DNA from: Algoriphagus sp. TR-M9
GTDB taxonomy: Bacteria; Bacteroidota; Bacteroidia; Cytophagales; Cyclobacteriaceae
DNA length: 64,000 bases
Reading direction: 5' to 3'
Assembly: GCF_027594545.1 (NCBI RefSeq)
Contig: NZ_CP115160.1
Coordinates: 124,001-188,000 of the forward strand
Every line of letters starts with the position of its first letter. Positions within the stretch are counted from its first letter, which is position 1. Position numbers and translations under genes: made by a program. The notes beneath the pieces are model-generated. The model did no database searches, had not been told where the DNA came from, and saw only the letters and a program-made list of their open reading frames with translations. Of the stretch, positions 7,833 to 16,184 are shown one piece after another.

Positions 7833-8801
7833 ATGAGCAAGCCCCTTATTTCAGTTGTCATCACGGTGTATAACGAAGAGGATAACATAAAACCTCTTTT
7901 GGAAGCCACCTATTCTGCTTTGGAAGAAATAGACTATGAAGTAATCCTGATCGAAGATGGATCTACTGATAGAACCGTGGCGGAGGTGAAAAAATATGCC
8001 AATAGCCGCACCAAGCTGATTATTTTCAACAGGAATTTTGGGCAAACCACCGCTCTTGCCGCTGGTATCGATATGGCGATCGGAGAGTACATAGCCACTA
8101 TGGATGGAGATCTTCAAAACGACCCTACGGATATTCCTGTGATGCTTCAAAAGGCTATGGACGAGGAGTGGGATGTGGTAGCAGGTCGGCGAGCTAACCG
8201 AAAAGATGGGTTTGTGCTGCGCAAAATCCCCAGTAAAATTGCCAACTGGGTAATCAGAAATACCACTAAAGTCTATCTCAATGATTACGGCTGTACACTC
8301 CGGGTATACAAAGCCGAAATTGCCCAAGGTATGGGGCTATACGGAGAGCTGCATCGATTCATTCCTGTTCTGGCAAAACAGCAGGGAGCCCGCATGACAG
8401 AAATGGATGTGAAACACCATCCGCGGATTCATGGAGAATCCAAATATGGACTGAGCCGCACTTTTAAAGTGATGTCAGATTTGATTCTGATGTTGTTTTT
8501 TCAAAAGTATTTTCAGCGTCCTATTCACCTGTTCGGAGGGATTGGCATCATTGCATTTTTGATCGGCTTCCTGATAAATCTCTATTTATTGGTGCTGAAA
8601 ATCATGGGAGATGATATCTGGGGTAGGCCAATTATGATTTTAGGATTCATACTGGTTCTGGGTGGAATCCAGTTTATCACCACAGGGATCATAGCAGAAA
8701 TTATAGTTAGGACTTATTTTGAATCCCAGGACAAAAAGACCTACACCATCAAATCTGTTTATCAGGGTGTAGAAGAACCTGAAGTGAAATTATCCGAGTA
8801 A
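7833..8801 (+). CDS. GT2 polyprenyl-phosphate glycosyltransferase (DPM1/GtrB/ArnC-like)
   Basis: 322 residues. The GT-A domain starts ISVVITVYNEEDN; it has the GSTDRT turn and the metal-binding DGDLQNDP. After about residue 225 come two membrane helices (HLFGGIGIIAFLIGF and MILGFILVLGGIQF). This layout belongs to enzymes that load a nucleotide-sugar onto undecaprenyl phosphate on the cytoplasmic face. It is therefore the likely donor maker for the two GT39 enzymes beside it, and is followed 24 bases later by a flippase-like membrane gene. The sugar cannot be read from sequence. Confidence 0.9.
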   Translation: MSKPLISVVITVYNEEDNIKPLLEATYSALEEIDYEVILIEDGSTDRTVAEVKKYANSRTKLIIFNRNFGQTTALAAGIDMAIGEYIATMDGDLQNDPTDIPVMLQKAMDEEWDVVAGRRANRKDGFVLRKIPSKIANWVIRNTTKVYLNDYGCTLRVYKAEIAQGMGLYGELHRFIPVLAKQQGARMTEMDVKHHPRIHGESKYGLSRTFKVMSDLILMLFFQKYFQRPIHLFGGIGIIAFLIGFLINLYLLVLKIMGDDIWGRPIMILGFILVLGGIQFITTGIIAEIIVRTYFESQDKKTYTIKSVYQGVEEPEVKLSE

Positions 8802-8825
8802 ATCGCATCTCATAGCTATTCAATT

Positions 8826-9710
8826 TTGGCGAAAACAGCGAGCTCTCTTAAAAAGAAACTAACAACTGCCTTGAAGCTGGTTTTGACCGGCTTGGCGTTG
8901 TTTCTGGTATTTCGCAAAATCGACACCGACCAGCTTTGGCAAATCACCAAAACCATCCACTGGCTCTGGCTCCTGCCAGCAGTATTGACTTTTGTGCTGA
9001 GCAAGGTTTTTACTGCTTTTCGACTGAATCTGTATTTCAAAAACACCCAACTATATATTTCAGAAAAGCTCAATTTAAAGCTTTATCTGATCGGGATGTT
9101 TTATAACCTCTTTCTTCCCGGTGGAATTGGCGGTGATGGTTACAAGGTTTATTTATTGAACAAGCACTTTCAGACTCCTGTCAAGTCACTGGTTCAAGCA
9201 GCGCTGCTGGATCGATTGGGGGGATTGGTAGCGATTGTTTTTTTATTGCTGGCAATGGTGCTTCCTGTGGATTTAAGTTTGCCATTTGTATCAGATGTAC
9301 CTTGGGAGCTGCTAATAGTTGGGGCTGCTTTGCTAGTGTTTCCGGTTTTTTGGTTGGTACAAAAACTCATGTTTAAGGTATTTCTTCCTTCTTTTTGGAA
9401 AGCCAATGCCTGGTCGATGGCTGGCCAATTGGCTCAATTGATTTGTGCCTATTTTATCCTTAAAAGCCTGGGAGTGGCAGAGAATTTTCTAGCCTATCAA
9501 TTGGTGTTTTTACTCTCCTCCATTGTAGCAGTACTGCCTTTGACTATAGGTGGAGTGGGTGCCCGGGAACTGGTTTTCGTCTATGCGCACACCTATGCTG
9601 GCATAGACGAGTCCATCGCTGTCGCTTTCAGTCTGATCTTTTTCTTGATCACAGCACTGGTTTCTCTGGCAGGGGCTATGATTTCAATTAATTTTGATCA
9701 AAATAGTTAA
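8826..9710 (+). CDS. Flippase-like LPG-synthase transmembrane domain protein
   Basis: 294 residues, about seven to eight membrane helices, matching the lysylphosphatidylglycerol-synthase TM / UPF0104 fold (MprF N-terminus, AglD C-terminus). Diagnostic pieces are FYNLFLPGGIGGDGYK and DRLGG, then PLTIGGVGARE. There is no C-terminal aminoacyl-transfer domain. The start is a TTG (MAKTASS); no ATG occurs before the conserved region. Lying just downstream of the Und-P-sugar synthase, it could help flip the lipid-linked sugar, which is inference. Confidence 0.83.
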   Translation: MAKTASSLKKKLTTALKLVLTGLALFLVFRKIDTDQLWQITKTIHWLWLLPAVLTFVLSKVFTAFRLNLYFKNTQLYISEKLNLKLYLIGMFYNLFLPGGIGGDGYKVYLLNKHFQTPVKSLVQAALLDRLGGLVAIVFLLLAMVLPVDLSLPFVSDVPWELLIVGAALLVFPVFWLVQKLMFKVFLPSFWKANAWSMAGQLAQLICAYFILKSLGVAENFLAYQLVFLLSSIVAVLPLTIGGVGARELVFVYAHTYAGIDESIAVAFSLIFFLITALVSLAGAMISINFDQNS

Positions 9711-9726
9711 ACAGTTGTTTTTCAAT

Positions 9727-9883
9727 GGGATGCTTGTACGAGATTTGATATTGAAACTGCAAGAATTGATGCCTGATTTTCCGGCAATTGCTATTCTTGG
9801 TCCATGGCAAGTTGGTAAAACTACTATGGCGCAGGAGTTCGTAGAAACCATTGCTGCTCTATCTACTTATCAGGATCTTGAAT
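9727..9883 (+). pseudogene. Truncated AAA/DUF4143-type ATPase remnant
   Basis: From MLVRDLILKL onward about 50 codons match the N-terminus of the AAA_14/DUF4143 ATPase family (normally ~380-400 residues): FPAIAILGPWQVGKTT is the Walker A region, and STYQDLE matches the usual strand after it. The expected GPRQVGKTT has Trp for Arg. Homology stops at about 9883, where the frame runs into the 3' end of the opposite-strand gene at 9884 and ends at 9984. No ATPase core, Walker B or DUF4143 domain is present, so this is a stump left by deletion. Confidence 0.75.
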
Positions 9884-10291
9884 TCACTTTTCCAAAACCG
9901 CATCATAAGGGAAATAAAACTGGCCCTCAGCACCTGTCACCTCCCATTTTATTCGGTTTTTATCCGCAAGGACGGTTAGTTTAATCTTAGAAACAGACTC
10001 GGAATAGGCACTTTTGATGATTCCTGTTAAGATATTTTCCTCCTTACTTTTCAGCCGGATGGAAATTTCTTCTGCACAATCCATTCTTCCTCCATTGTAA
10101 TAAACTCCGCAATGTGTTCCTACAAAATCATAGGAATTTGGCGAATCCGGATTTGCTACATTCTTCCAAAGTTCAATCTCAAAACTTCTGTCCCCGGGAG
10201 CATCTACCCATGACCAATGCCCGGCAATACGCTGTCCCATAGCCATGGGAATGATCATAAATAGTGTAATTGTAAGTAGTGAGAATCTCAT
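9884..10291 (-). CDS. Exported protein of unknown function
   Basis: 135 residues. A signal peptide (MRFSLLTITLFMIIPMAMG, cleavage near GQR) precedes a ~115-residue domain that begins IAGHWSWVD. That beginning, and the alternating strands later, suggest a small beta-barrel of the lipocalin-like or DUF-type kind often seen in exported Bacteroidota proteins. Two Cys (THCGVYY and MDCAEE) could form a disulfide. I do not recognise a named family. A perfect -7 element (10306-10313) lies 14 bases upstream, divergent from the pyrF promoter. Confidence 0.75.
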   Translation of the reverse strand: MRFSLLTITLFMIIPMAMGQRIAGHWSWVDAPGDRSFEIELWKNVANPDSPNSYDFVGTHCGVYYNGGRMDCAEEISIRLKSKEENILTGIIKSAYSESVSKIKLTVLADKNRIKWEVTGAEGQFYFPYDAVLEK

Positions 10292-10305
10292 AAATCGGTT
10301 TTTTC

Positions 10306-10337
10306 CAAAAATAGCTAATCCTCTTTTCTTACCTTTG
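10306..10337. promoter_or_regulatory. Divergent -7 elements: exported protein (-) and pyrF (+)
   Basis: Within the 63-base gap, CAAAAATA (10306-10313) reads TATTTTTG on the minus strand, and TACCTTTG (10330-10337) is on the plus strand, 17 bases before the pyrF ATG. Clear -33 TTTG boxes are absent. Confidence 0.5.
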
Positions 10338-10354
10338 CCAAAACTCTATCATCC

Positions 10355-11170
10355 ATGAACCGAGCAGCGCTTTTCTCTGAAATCAAACAAAAATCTTCCT
10401 TCCTGTGTGTGGGCTTAGATCCAGATCTGTCAAAGATACCCAAGCACCTATTGCAGGAGAAAGATCCTATTTTCAGTTTTTGCCGTGCGATCATAGAAGA
10501 GACAGCTGAGTTTGCAGTGGCCTACAAGCCTAATATTGCCTTTTTTGAAGCGCTGGGGCCAAAGGGATGGGAAACACTTCAGAAAGTGGAGGAGATCATT
10601 CCAAGGGAGATTTTTACCATTGCAGATGCTAAAAGGGGGGATATTGGAAATACTTCCAAGCTTTACGCGAAGGCATTTTTTGAGAAAATGAATTTTGATT
10701 CCGTGACTGTAGCTCCTTATATGGGGGCGGACAGCGTCACCCCTTTTTTGGAATTTGAAGGCAAATGGGTAATTCTTCTGGCATTGACTTCTAATGCCGG
10801 ATCCATGGATTTTCAGCTGATTAAGGATGAAAAGGGTAAACCATTTTACCAGTCAGTCTTGGAGAAAAGCCAAAGCTGGGGCACTCCTGAGAATATGATG
10901 TATGTAGTGGGTGCCACTAGAGGAGAGTTAATCGCAGAGGTACGAAAAGTAGTTCCCGATAATTTTTTCTTAGTGCCAGGTGTGGGAGCTCAGGGAGGCA
11001 GTTTGGAGGAGGTGGCGAAATATGGGATGAATGCTACTTGCGGACTTTTGGTAAATTCCAGCCGGGGGATTATCTATGCTTCTGGTGAAAAGGATTTTGC
11101 GAAAGCAGCTAGAATGGAAGCTCAAAAGCTACAGGCAGAAATGAAACGTTTATTGGACATATATTTATGA
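10355..11170 (+). CDS. pyrF: Orotidine 5'-phosphate decarboxylase (long, type 2)
   Basis: 271 residues, the longer form of OMP decarboxylase found in Bacteroidota and mycobacteria. It makes UMP from OMP, the last step of de novo pyrimidine synthesis, in the cytosol. Seen: FLCVGLDPD at the N-terminus, AYKPN, then the catalytic loop [12 protein letters not shown] (89-100) with Asp91, Lys93 and Asp96, and the phosphate-binding end VPGVGAQGG and NSSRGI. No other pyr genes are near. A terminator follows at 11198-11226. Confidence 0.96.
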   Translation: MNRAALFSEIKQKSSFLCVGLDPDLSKIPKHLLQEKDPIFSFCRAIIEETAEFAVAYKPNIAFFEALGPKGWETLQKVEEIIPREIFTIADAKRGDIGNTSKLYAKAFFEKMNFDSVTVAPYMGADSVTPFLEFEGKWVILLALTSNAGSMDFQLIKDEKGKPFYQSVLEKSQSWGTPENMMYVVGATRGELIAEVRKVVPDNFFLVPGVGAQGGSLEEVAKYGMNATCGLLVNSSRGIIYASGEKDFAKAARMEAQKLQAEMKRLLDIYL

Positions 11171-11197
11171 GCGGTCTGATTTAGTGAATTGATTTCG

Positions 11198-11226
11198 AAA
11201 GTCAGGGTTTCCTGACTTTTTTGTTT
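11198..11226 (+). terminator. Intrinsic terminator after pyrF
   Basis: Stem AAAGTCAGG / CCTGACTTT, GTTT loop, followed by T-rich sequence. Confidence 0.85.
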
Positions 11227-11269
11227 TTTAGTTTTTGGTTAAATTCCATTGATTTTAACCTATATTTTT

Positions 11270-12565
11270 ATGACGTTCAGAGAAGACTTTTTGCAACTGG
11301 TGTGGAAATTTCAATATTTCACTAAAAGCAATCTACTTACTAGCTCCGGAGATGAGCTCAAAATTATTCAGGTTGGGTTTCATAACTTAGGGGAGGGACC
11401 GGATTTTCGGGATGCGGTCATCGAGGTAGGGGGTGTGATTTTTCATGGTCATGTGGAAGTTCACCGACTCGCCAGTGAATGGAAGCAGCATGCTCATGGG
11501 GAAAATCCCGCATACAATTCTGTGGTATTGCATGTGGTCTGGGAAAATGACCGGGAGGTGTTTAGAAATGACGGCACTCCCATGCCCACATTGGAGCTGA
11601 AGGGATTAATTTTCTTAGATGTGTGGAGGAATTACGAGCAATTGCTGGATTACAAGGCTGATTTGCCCTGCGCCCATGGTTTGAATACCGTGGCAGAGAT
11701 TGTCCGTTTTTCAGCTCTGGAGAAGGCCCTGGTAGAGCGACTGCAACAAAAATCCTCGGGTATTCTGAAAATAGTGCGTGCTACCACAGATGACTGGGAG
11801 GAGACGGCCTATCGCTGGCTTTTTACCTGTTTTGGGTTTAAGGTCAATAGTCAGGCTATGAGCGAGCTTTCAGCTAAAGTCCCTTATAAATTGCTGTTAA
11901 AACACCGGGATAATTTATCGACATTAGAGGCTATTCTGATCGGTACTGCAGGACTGCTTCCTGCTGAATCTGAAGAGCCTTACGTTCAGCATTTGATCCG
12001 GGAGTATGTCTTTTTGAAGAAAAAATATCAGCTGGAGAGCTCCATGAATAGGCAGTATTGGAAATTTATGGGCGTACGTCCAAGCAATTTTCCCACAGTT
12101 AGGATAGCTCAGCTGGCAGCTATTTTATCGCAAGCACCTAGTTTGCTTCGTTCGGTGATGCAGGATTCTAAAGATTTCTCAGGGTTCAAGAAATTGCTGA
12201 AAGTCAAGCCCAGCGATTACTGGCAGTTTCACTATAACTTTGGTAAACCCTCCCCACGACAGGCCACATCAGGAATTTCTACTACCGTCGTAGAGCTTTT
12301 GGTGATCAATTATGTGATTCCCCTGTGGTTTGCCTATGGGAGGTATTTTGAAGAGCCAGACTGGCAGGAGCGTTGTTTTGATCTCCTGCAGGAAGTGCCG
12401 GCTGAGAATAACCACATCATCCGCAGGTTCCAATCCTACGGCTGGAGCACCGCCAATGCTTTTGATACCCAGGGAATGATAGGCTTGTATAATTACTACT
12501 GCTTGCCGAAGAAATGCTTGCAGTGCAAAATTGCTCAGACTTTAATCAAATCTGGATCCAAATGA
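11270..12565 (+). CDS. DUF2851 family protein
   Basis: 431 residues from the ATG at 11270 (MTFREDFLQLVW), the usual family start; an in-frame upstream codon at 11249 adds seven unlikely residues. DUF2851 is a large cytosolic family nearly confined to Bacteroidota. The N-terminal third shows the conserved GFHNLGEGPDFRDA and FHGHVEVH, with Asp and His residues that could bind metal. The C-terminus contains a Cys pair (LPKKCLQCKI). Biochemical function is not known. It sits between pyrF and an acyltransferase gene with its own promoter, so no operon partner is evident. Confidence 0.88.
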   Translation: MTFREDFLQLVWKFQYFTKSNLLTSSGDELKIIQVGFHNLGEGPDFRDAVIEVGGVIFHGHVEVHRLASEWKQHAHGENPAYNSVVLHVVWENDREVFRNDGTPMPTLELKGLIFLDVWRNYEQLLDYKADLPCAHGLNTVAEIVRFSALEKALVERLQQKSSGILKIVRATTDDWEETAYRWLFTCFGFKVNSQAMSELSAKVPYKLLLKHRDNLSTLEAILIGTAGLLPAESEEPYVQHLIREYVFLKKKYQLESSMNRQYWKFMGVRPSNFPTVRIAQLAAILSQAPSLLRSVMQDSKDFSGFKKLLKVKPSDYWQFHYNFGKPSPRQATSGISTTVVELLVINYVIPLWFAYGRYFEEPDWQERCFDLLQEVPAENNHIIRRFQSYGWSTANAFDTQGMIGLYNYYCLPKKCLQCKIAQTLIKSGSK

Positions 12566-12567
12566 TT

Positions 12568-12599
12568 TTTGGGTAAGCCGGTGAATTCCTGTATTTTTG
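12568..12599 (+). promoter_or_regulatory. Promoter of the acyltransferase gene
   Basis: TTTG (12568-12571), 20 bases, perfect TATTTTTG (12592-12599). It overlaps the TTG at 12597, which supports the ATG at 12621 as the true start. Confidence 0.7.
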
Positions 12600-12620
12600 C
12601 ACCCTGAAATACAGAAAACT

Positions 12621-13256
12621 ATGGAGAAACCAGTTATTATTTTTGGGGCAAAAGGAATTGCTCATCCGGCACTTGAGATATTCAATAGCAATAATGTGAT
12701 CGTCTATGGCCTCTTGGATGAGGACGAAAAAATCCATGGGACAGAGATTAACACGGTTACTGTATTGGGAAATCCAGAGGATGATGGTTTTCTGAAATTA
12801 ATAGGTCAGAAGACAGTCGCCTTTGTGGCGGAGGAAAATCCGAAATACCGAAAGTTTTTAGTAGAATTATTGAACGAGAGACGTAAGGTTCAGCCTGTCA
12901 ATGCCATTCATGAGCGCTCATATATTTCTACCGATGCTTCCATAGGGCATGGTAATTTTATCAATGCCAATGTCAATGTAGGAGCAGGTGCGCAGGTGGG
13001 AAGTCATTGCATTATCCATTCGGCAGCGATCATAGAGCACAAGGCTAAGGTGGGCGATTTTGTGCAGATTGGGGCTGGTGCGGTGATCAACTCAGATGTG
13101 GTGGTGGAAGAAGGGGCCTTTATCGGGTCTGGAGCTACGATTGTAGCGGGAGTGACCATTGGCAAAAACGCCAGAATCGGGGCTGGATCAGTTGTGATCT
13201 CCACTGTGGGAGCAAATGAAACTGTATTTGGAAACCCAGCTGCAAAAGTTAAATAA
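12621..13256 (+). CDS. NeuD/PglD-like sugar O/N-acyltransferase
   Basis: 211 residues. An N-terminal Rossmann-like PglD_N domain (KPVIIFGAKGIAHP to about residue 85) is followed by a left-handed beta-helix of hexapeptide repeats (INANVNVGAGAQVGSHC, VQIGAGAVINS, IGKNARIGAGSVV). Such enzymes transfer acetyl groups from acetyl-CoA to nucleotide-linked amino sugars or sialic acids as trimers. The start is the ATG after the promoter; the further-upstream TTG lies inside the -7 element. No sugar-nucleotide partner lies next to it, so the substrate is unknown. Confidence 0.82.
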   Translation: MEKPVIIFGAKGIAHPALEIFNSNNVIVYGLLDEDEKIHGTEINTVTVLGNPEDDGFLKLIGQKTVAFVAEENPKYRKFLVELLNERRKVQPVNAIHERSYISTDASIGHGNFINANVNVGAGAQVGSHCIIHSAAIIEHKAKVGDFVQIGAGAVINSDVVVEEGAFIGSGATIVAGVTIGKNARIGAGSVVISTVGANETVFGNPAAKVK

Positions 13257-13316
13257 AAATTCATCCTTCTAAAATTATAAATCCTAAAAACACCCTGCCG
13301 AAACAGGGCTTCAGTT

Positions 13317-14285
13317 ATGGAAAATAACAATTATCAAATTCTGCTTTATTATTGCTACGCAAAAATTGAAAACCCGGAAGAGTACCGGGAGCAGCATCAT
13401 CTATTTTGCGTAGAAAACAACATCAGGGGCCGTATCATCATTTCTGATGAAGGACTAAACGGCACAGTTTCAGGTCTGAAAGAAGACTGCGAAAAGTATA
13501 TGGCTTATGTGCATAGCGATCCCAGATTTGCCAAGACTGAGTTTAAAATCGATTCGCATGAAAAGCATGCTTTTGCTAAAATCCATGTGAGATACAAGCC
13601 GGAAATCGTCCACAGTGCGCTTCGTCATCTCGATCCAAATGTGCGCACCGGTAAGCATCTTGATCCAGAAGAATTCAAAAAACTGAAGGATCAGGAAGAT
13701 GTGGTTATCCTGGATGTGCGCTCCAATTACGAGCATGAACTGGGGCATTTCAAGAATGCGATGACCTTGGATATAGATAATTTCCGTGATTTTCCCGAGA
13801 AAGTAAAAGAGCTGGAGCACCTGAAAAATAAGAAAGTTCTGACCTACTGTACCGGCGGGATCAAGTGTGAGAAAGCATCGGCCTTCTTACTGGAGCAGGG
13901 TTTCGAAGATGTGTACCAGCTTCATGGTGGGATCATCAAATACGGAATGGAAGCCGGAGGTGAGGATTTTGAAGGCAAATGCTATGTATTCGACAATCGA
14001 ATCGCAGTAGATGTCAATAAGGTAAACCCTAAGGTGATTTCCACCTGCCATGTATGCGGCACTGCATCTGATCGCATGGTCAACTGTGCCAACTCCACCT
14101 GCAATGCCCATGTGCCGATCTGCGAAGATTGTGGTTGGAAAATGGAGGGAGCCTGCTCGGAAGAATGTAAAGAAAGCCCGGATAAGCGTCCATACGACGG
14201 TACTGGATATTATCAGAAAAATACCAACGGCTATAACCCTTTTAAAGGGCTGAATCGTAAAGCCAAAGCTGAATCAAATGCTTAA
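13317..14285 (+). CDS. trhO: tRNA uridine(34) hydroxylase (rhodanese family)
   Basis: 322 residues. An N-terminal acylphosphatase-like domain (about 1-100, with IISDEGLNGTVSG) is followed by a rhodanese domain (about 120-220) whose active loop TYCTGGIKCEK holds Cys178 and Cys184, and then a Cys-rich tail (CHVCG, CANSTCNAH, CEDCGW, CSEEC) that may bind zinc. This is the TrhO/YceA layout; the enzyme hydroxylates U34 of tRNA to ho5U using O2. It is followed 8 bases later by the phosphorylase gene, so the two may be co-transcribed. Confidence 0.92.
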   Translation: MENNNYQILLYYCYAKIENPEEYREQHHLFCVENNIRGRIIISDEGLNGTVSGLKEDCEKYMAYVHSDPRFAKTEFKIDSHEKHAFAKIHVRYKPEIVHSALRHLDPNVRTGKHLDPEEFKKLKDQEDVVILDVRSNYEHELGHFKNAMTLDIDNFRDFPEKVKELEHLKNKKVLTYCTGGIKCEKASAFLLEQGFEDVYQLHGGIIKYGMEAGGEDFEGKCYVFDNRIAVDVNKVNPKVISTCHVCGTASDRMVNCANSTCNAHVPICEDCGWKMEGACSEECKESPDKRPYDGTGYYQKNTNGYNPFKGLNRKAKAESNA

Positions 14286-14293
14286 CTTGTAGC

Positions 14294-15151
14294 GTGAGCA
14301 GACAGATCCCAGAATCCGAATTGATTTTAAATGCTGATGGAAGCATTTATCATTTGAACCTGAAGCCAGAACACCTGGCTTCACTGGTTTTTACTGTAGG
14401 TGACCCTGATCGCGTGGCAAAGGTCTCCAGGTATTTTGACCAGATTGATTTCAAAGGCCAGAAGAGAGAATTTGTCACCCACACGGGAAGAGTGCGTGGG
14501 AAGAGAGTTACTGTGATGAGCACTGGGATGGGCACTGATAATGTGGAGATCCTGATGACTGAGCTGGATTCTTTAGTGAATGTAGATCTTAAAACCCACA
14601 CGGTAAAGCCCCTGCAAAAAAGCTTGGATATCATTCGGTTGGGTACCTCTGGCAGTATGCAAAAAGACCTGCCTGTGGGTAGTCTATTGGCATCGGAAAA
14701 AGCGGTGGGAATAGATACCCTGATGCAGTTTTACCCTGTTTTGGAAGAAAATCAGGATTGGGCATCATTAGTGCAAAAGACGCTGAATTTAACTTTTCTG
14801 CCCTATCAGGCCTCTGCTTCACCTGAACTTTTACAAAAACTACCTGCAAGTATTTACCGTGGAGTTACCCTCACGGCTCCGGGTTTTTATGCGCCCCAGG
14901 GGAGGGAAATCCGGCTCAAGCCAAAATTGGAAAATATGCTTGAAGACCTCGCGAAGTTGGAAATTGCAGGGTTGAAGCTGACTAATTTTGAGATGGAAAC
15001 TGCAGGGTATTATGCCATGGGCAAGCTGCTAGGCCATAGGATGCTTAGTTTGAATGCGATAGTAGCCAATCGTCCTAGCGGTGAATTTGATAAGGATGCA
15101 GAGAAAAATGTGGACCGGATGATCCGAGATGCACTAAATTTATTTTGCTGA
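14294..15151 (+). CDS. Nucleoside (uridine-type) phosphorylase
   Basis: 285 residues with a GTG start 8 bases after the trhO stop. The phosphorylase/PNP-UDP family fold is evident from FTVGDPDRVAKV (phosphate-binding Asp/Arg), MSTGMGTDN, IRLGTSGSMQ, and the ribose-binding NFEMETAGYY. It should cleave uridine or a related nucleoside with phosphate, in the cytosol. The pairing with a tRNA uridine hydroxylase may be coincidental. The exact nucleoside is not decided by sequence alone. Confidence 0.88.
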   Translation: MSRQIPESELILNADGSIYHLNLKPEHLASLVFTVGDPDRVAKVSRYFDQIDFKGQKREFVTHTGRVRGKRVTVMSTGMGTDNVEILMTELDSLVNVDLKTHTVKPLQKSLDIIRLGTSGSMQKDLPVGSLLASEKAVGIDTLMQFYPVLEENQDWASLVQKTLNLTFLPYQASASPELLQKLPASIYRGVTLTAPGFYAPQGREIRLKPKLENMLEDLAKLEIAGLKLTNFEMETAGYYAMGKLLGHRMLSLNAIVANRPSGEFDKDAEKNVDRMIRDALNLFC

Positions 15152-15156
15152 ATAAC

Positions 15157-15438
15157 TTACCCCATGGCTCTATAGTGGTGGGGAGGCTCGTTGGTGTCCA
15201 AGTTAATCGCATCCCATTCACAATAGTTGATTTCCTGGATAATCTGATACACAAAATCAGCGCATTCCTGCTTGCAGAGGTAGAGCCCAAATAAGGATTC
15301 TTTCTTATTGACCAGAAAAATTCTCTGGCTGGCAAACACCTTGATCAAATCCCGCCAAGAGCCTAAAACCAGTAATTCGTCCCGGTTTTTGATGGTTTGG
15401 ATGATTTTGAAATTTCCTGTTTGACTAGAGATTTTCAT
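15157..15438 (-). CDS. Conserved-looking small protein, unknown function
   Basis: 93 residues from the ATG at 15438 (MKISSQTGNF). The frame stays open upstream to 15525, but that extension is Cys-rich and atypical, and I prefer the internal ATG. Cytosolic, mixed alpha/beta; it has three Cys (two in LCKQEC, one in NYCEW) and no membrane segment. It is a short protein between the phosphorylase and the response regulator, on the same strand as the two-component genes, 110 bases beyond the regulator stop. I do not recognise a family. Confidence 0.6.
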   Translation of the reverse strand: MKISSQTGNFKIIQTIKNRDELLVLGSWRDLIKVFASQRIFLVNKKESLFGLYLCKQECADFVYQIIQEINYCEWDAINLDTNEPPHHYRAMG

Positions 15439-15548
15439 AGGAATAAAAGTTAATATGCGAAAGCATACTTCAAACCTATCCATAGAACACTGCATATTCA
15501 ATACGTAGAAACACGTATTTTTCAACCTAAATCGAGAAAAGAGGGTAC

Positions 15549-16184
15549 TCAGTCTATCAGGTGCCGGTTTTTTTGAGCCCAGATTAACAGCGTATTGTGC
15601 TTTTTGTCCAGATTTAGCTTCTGAATCATATTACTCCGGTGTTTTTCCACCGTCCGAACAGATATAAAAAGCTTGTCCGCTATTTCATTGGTAGAGATTC
15701 CTTCGGCGATCAATCGGAGGATCTTTATTTCAGAGCGGGTGAGGTGGGTTTCCTCCTTTGTTTGGAGCTGATCTTTCAGCCCTTCAAATATCTTTTCACT
15801 GAAAAACTGCTCTCCGTCAAGCACCTTGGCAATGGCTTTGGTCAAATCATCGAGGGCAAATTCCTTAAGTATGTATCCGGAAAGATTCAGTTCTTTAGCC
15901 TGCTGGTAAAGATATAGTTCCTTGTGCAGTGTGAGCAGAATGATTTTGGTAGGGAGCTTCATTTCTTTGCATTTAGAAGCTATTTCCAGCCCGGACTTGT
16001 GTGGCATTTCCATGTCCAGGATGGCCAGACTTGGCTTTTTCTCTAGGATAAGCTTCAGCGCTTCTTCACCCTCACTGGCCACTCCGACGATGTTCATGTC
16101 AAGGTCTAGAAGAAAATCCTTCAGGCCTTTTAATAAAATAGGGTGATCATCAGCAATGACTACGGTGATATTCTGACTAGACAT
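15549..16184 (-). CDS. NarL/LuxR-type response regulator
   Basis: 211 residues. The receiver domain (1-120) starts ITVVIADDHPILLKG and carries the phospho-acceptor Asp57 in AILDMEMPHKSG. The C-terminal GerE/LuxR helix-turn-helix (about 145-205) has LTRSEIKILRLIAEG and SVRTVEKHR. It overlaps the upstream kinase gene by 8 bases (16177-16184), so they form an operon and a cognate pair. Targets are not evident; the TonB receptor gene lies divergent from the kinase. Confidence 0.93.
   Translation of the reverse strand: MSSQNITVVIADDHPILLKGLKDFLLDLDMNIVGVASEGEEALKLILEKKPSLAILDMEMPHKSGLEIASKCKEMKLPTKIILLTLHKELYLYQQAKELNLSGYILKEFALDDLTKAIAKVLDGEQFFSEKIFEGLKDQLQTKEETHLTRSEIKILRLIAEGISTNEIADKLFISVRTVEKHRSNMIQKLNLDKKHNTLLIWAQKNRHLID

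Noticed and set aside
9694..9984. 96-residue plus-strand frame as an intact gene
   Set aside because: Only its first half matches an ATPase; the rest is antisense of the neighbouring gene, so it is listed as a pseudogene.
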